In this document: positions 61,863 to 64,000 of the stretch, in pieces
How positions within the stretch are numbered: the first letter of the stretch is position 1
Layout of the letters: each line of letters starts with the position of its first letter
Source: Bacillota bacterium
GTDB lineage: Bacteria; Bacillota; Negativicutes; CTSoil-072
Assembly (NCBI GenBank): GCA_017889545.1
Contig: JAGFZV010000001.1
Span: forward strand, 62,001-126,000
Direction: 5' to 3'
Length of the DNA: 64,000 nucleotides
The notes under the pieces: generated by a model
The model's input: only the letters and a program-made list of their open reading frames with translations
Told to the model about the DNA's origin: nothing
The model's database searches: none
Program-made: the position numbers and the translations under genes

Positions 61863-63218
61863 TCATTCTTGGACAGGTACCCCCATCGCTTTTTCCAATT
61901 TCGCTTTGTTTGTATTGTAATCGTACAAGGCTTGCACATAGTTGGTCCTCGCTTGCGTCAACGCCACCTGTGAGTCAATCACGTCAAGGTTTGTTCCCAC
62001 TCCGGCGCTGTAGCGGACTTGGGCAATTTTAAAATCTTCTTCTGCTTTGGAAACAGCCACTTGACTGGTTCCAATCCGTTTTTCCGCTTCCTGCATGCTC
62101 AGATAATTCTGCCGGATCTCCAACTGCACGCTGTCCTTGGTTTGCTGCGCGGTATAGCTTGCTTTATCCACTGCGGAATTCGCCTGCTTCACTTGGGCGC
62201 GGGTAACCCCGGAGTCAAATATATTCCACGTCGAAGACAGAGAAATTGACCAGCTTTTATTGTCTGTTCCGAAATTTTCTGTACCCCAGCGACCTACTCC
62301 GCCATTCAGAGCGAAAGTCGGTCCATAGCCGCTTTTGGCTACCTTGACGCTTTCCTTCGCCAGTTGAATAGCTGCTTGAGCCTGAGCGGTGTCCGGCCGG
62401 TTCTGCAGACCAAACCGAATGCTGTCGTCAAGGCTCATGCCATACGGTTTATATTGCAATTCTTCCCGGATAACCAACTTGGTATCAAGCGGCAAACCGA
62501 CGACATTATTGAGACTGGCAACTGCCAGTTCATACGCGTTTTCCGCTTTCGTCAGCGTTTGCTGTGCATTGGCCAATTCCACTTCCGATCGTAGGACGTC
62601 TGATTTCGCAACGGTACCGACGTTAAACTGGGCTTGCACGTTCTTCAAATGTTCTTCCAAACTAGCTACTGATTCTTGGTTTACTTTAACCATATTGCGG
62701 GCTTGAAGAACGGCAAAATAGCCACTGGTGGCATCCAGTTTAATCTGTTGCCGGCTCTTCGCCACACCCAAATCCGCTATATCGACATTCCATTTGGCCT
62801 GATCGATTAATCCTTCCAGTTTGCCGGCGGTATATAAAGGCAATGTTAATGAAAATTGGTTTCTATAAAATTCATATACCCTCTCTGAAGAAGAGTTGAG
62901 GGTACCGCGCGAACCCGCATAGTTAAACGAAACTGCAGGTCCTTTCCCGCCTTTGGCTTGGCTTAACGCCCAATCCGCTTTGATTTTATCCGCTGTCGCA
63001 ATTTTGATGGCCGGATTATTCCGCAAGGCCATCGATATGCTCTCGTCCAATGACAGTTCGACGGATGCGGGTGCAGCGGAGCCGGTCCTCATAGTATACG
63101 TTGCTCCATCCCAGCCGTTTTCATTTGCTGCAGAAGCAAAGCCGGTCTGCATGGTGATAAAAGCGCCAGCCAACACAATGGCCAATCGTTTTTGCCATGA
63201 TTTTGTTTTTATTGTCAT
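61863..63218 (-). CDS. tolC: TolC-family outer-membrane efflux/secretion channel
   Basis: 451 residues. Signal peptide (about 1-29, ending FASA), then two TolC repeats: ELSLDESISMALRNNPAIKI and GMSLDDSIRFGLQNRPDTAQA each start a half, with long helical hairpins for the periplasmic tunnel and short strands for the barrel (FSLTLPLYTAGKLEGLIDQA, WSISLSSTWNIFDSGVTRAQ). It ends YDYNTNKAKLEKAMGVPV, typical of the family. It is the only TolC in the window, so it may serve the type I system at the left as well as efflux pumps. GGGAGG precedes ATG 63218; a near-consensus promoter and a palindrome lie upstream. Confidence 0.94.
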   Translation of the reverse strand: MTIKTKSWQKRLAIVLAGAFITMQTGFASAANENGWDGATYTMRTGSAAPASVELSLDESISMALRNNPAIKIATADKIKADWALSQAKGGKGPAVSFNYAGSRGTLNSSSERVYEFYRNQFSLTLPLYTAGKLEGLIDQAKWNVDIADLGVAKSRQQIKLDATSGYFAVLQARNMVKVNQESVASLEEHLKNVQAQFNVGTVAKSDVLRSEVELANAQQTLTKAENAYELAVASLNNVVGLPLDTKLVIREELQYKPYGMSLDDSIRFGLQNRPDTAQAQAAIQLAKESVKVAKSGYGPTFALNGGVGRWGTENFGTDNKSWSISLSSTWNIFDSGVTRAQVKQANSAVDKASYTAQQTKDSVQLEIRQNYLSMQEAEKRIGTSQVAVSKAEEDFKIAQVRYSAGVGTNLDVIDSQVALTQARTNYVQALYDYNTNKAKLEKAMGVPVQE

Positions 63219-63249
63219 TTTTATGCCTCCCAAAATGAGTAAGACCAAT

Positions 63250-63265
63250 TTGACTCACTAGTCAA
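63250..63265. promoter_or_regulatory. TTGACT-N4-AGTCAA palindrome downstream of the tolC promoter
   Basis: TTGACTCACTAGTCAA is placed just after the -10 hexamer of the tolC promoter, where a bound repressor would block initiation or elongation. It has the same half-sites as 23339, 46660 and 56531. Confidence 0.55.
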
Positions 63266-63274
63266 TTCATTTTT

Positions 63275-63304
63275 ATTATAGGATTAGAGGGTACTGCCTG
63301 TCAA
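63275..63304 (-). promoter_or_regulatory. Near-consensus sigma-70 promoter of tolC
   Basis: TTGACA and TATAAT on the minus strand are both perfect hexamers, 18 bases apart, about 55 bases before the tolC start codon. Confidence 0.85.
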
Positions 63305-63319
63305 TCGCAAGACTTTATT

Positions 63320-64000
63320 TTAAAATGACCGGCGCACGCCGAAGTAAAGATTTTTGTCCGGGTTTTTGTTCAGGCTGTCGGTCTGAGCGACCACGAAAGT
63401 ATCCGGCGCCACTTGATACTGGCTGCGCAGTTTTACACGAACGTCGTTGGGATCATACACGTCGAGCGACAATTTCATCTGGCCGCCAATCTGTTTATCG
63501 ACCCCGATTCCCGCCTTGCCATCGACAATGCCGGCGCGCTGCGACCATTCTCCCACATTATGCCCCACCTGGAGGTTCAGTTTGTTGGCAGCATCGCTCT
63601 CTCCGCCGATATCCCTGACACCAATGACGGCAAAGCTCTGAGGAGAAGTACTGACGCGCAAATCCGCGTTGCTGCTGTATTTTCCGCTGTCGCTATTGTA
63701 CAATACCTCAATTCCGGGTTCGACTGAGACCTGTTCGACTTTTCGCAGCATTGTATTGGCTTTTTCACTGGCCTCACGGGCATTTTTCAGGGTTTCTTTA
63801 ATGTTGTGCGAAGTTTGCGGATCAGTCACTACCCCTTCCATGGAAGCAGCCATCCTTTCAACCCGCGCGCTGGTACTTTTCAAATTTTGAATGATCTCCC
63901 GAAGATCACCGGCTGTCCGGCCATTGTTATCGACTTCGGCAAGCATGGAATCCATCCGAGTTGCAACGGCATTCAACCGCACAGACATGGACGAAAGGTT
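63320..64000 (-). CDS. mlaD: MlaD-type protein with fused beta-barrel (C-terminal part only)
   Basis: The last 226 codons of a gene whose start lies beyond the right edge. The visible part begins in helical repeats (VRLNAVATRMDSMLAEVDNN, LREIIQNLKSTSARVERMAA, ETLKNAREASEKANTMLRKV), as in the stalk that follows an MCE domain. It then switches to strand-rich segments (VEPGIEVLYNSDSGKYSSNAD, LNLQVGHNVGEWSQRAG, QMKLSLDVYDPNDVRVKLRSQ) and ends NLYFGVRRSF with an aromatic residue, as outer-membrane barrels do. This fits the trans-envelope MlaD with a fused barrel described in Veillonella. The MCE domain itself is outside the window, so the name is inferred. Confidence 0.75.
   Translation of the reverse strand, partial: NLSSMSVRLNAVATRMDSMLAEVDNNGRTAGDLREIIQNLKSTSARVERMAASMEGVVTDPQTSHNIKETLKNAREASEKANTMLRKVEQVSVEPGIEVLYNSDSGKYSSNADLRVSTSPQSFAVIGVRDIGGESDAANKLNLQVGHNVGEWSQRAGIVDGKAGIGVDKQIGGQMKLSLDVYDPNDVRVKLRSQYQVAPDTFVVAQTDSLNKNPDKNLYFGVRRSF

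Overview
The window comes from a diderm Firmicute of the class Negativicutes, most like the Sporomusa/Pelosinus group; the genus cannot be fixed from the sequence. It combines a complete lipid A/Kdo/heptose LPS pathway with outer-membrane assembly genes (bamA, tamB, three Skp/OmpH-like genes, tolC, an mlaD fused to a beta-barrel) and an SLH-domain porin of the OmpM type. An SLH domain on an outer-membrane porin is characteristic of this class. Nearly everything is on the minus strand. The one clear plus-strand gene is a glycosyltransferase at 26190-27152. I saw no rRNA, tRNA, CRISPR array, insertion sequence or prophage.

Region 1 (1-13.8 kb, read right to left) is a type I secretion locus. 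A 1593-residue RTX repeat protein is followed by two tandem HlyB-type ABC transporters with degenerate C39-like domains, an HlyD adaptor, and a very large glycosyltransferase that runs off the left edge. That last protein joins a GT4 domain to a GT41 (SPINDLY/HMW1C-like) domain. The arrangement suggests export of a surface RTX protein that is glycosylated by its own linked enzyme. No TolC gene lies in the locus; the one at 61.9-63.2 kb could serve it.

Region 2 (13.8-27.2 kb) makes LPS core and surface polysaccharide: UDP-glucose dehydrogenase, glycosyltransferases of families GT4, GT2 (two paralogues) and GT9, a TupA-like ATP-grasp protein, split heptose kinase and adenylyltransferase, a short LptD-like protein, and an unusual adenylation-carrier-thioesterase protein.

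Region 3 (27.2-30.4 kb) holds two small exported proteins of unknown function and the OmpM-like porin. The porin is preceded by a 405-base non-coding stretch with a structured leader and a 21-bp inverted repeat.

Region 4 (30.4-51 kb) is the lipid A and LPS transport block: a YqgF-like nuclease, a DUF3084 protein, one LptF/G permease, lptB, lptA, lptC, an LpxL acyltransferase, kdsC, kdsD, kdsA, kdsB, lpxK, waaA, msbA, lpxB, lpxI, lpxA, fabZ, lpxC, a second acyltransferase, a small barrel-like protein and lpxD. Together these make Kdo2-lipid A, flip it across the inner membrane and carry it to the outer membrane.

Region 5 (50.8-64 kb) is outer-membrane protein and phospholipid handling: three OmpH/Skp-like proteins, an exported protein of unknown function, bamA, a single-pass membrane protein, an alternative sigma factor, tamB, tolC and the end of mlaD.

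A 12-16 bp palindrome of the form (T)GACT-N4-AGTC(A) occurs upstream of four of these envelope genes (lptD-like, lpxA, the gene before bamA, tolC). It may mark a shared envelope regulon.
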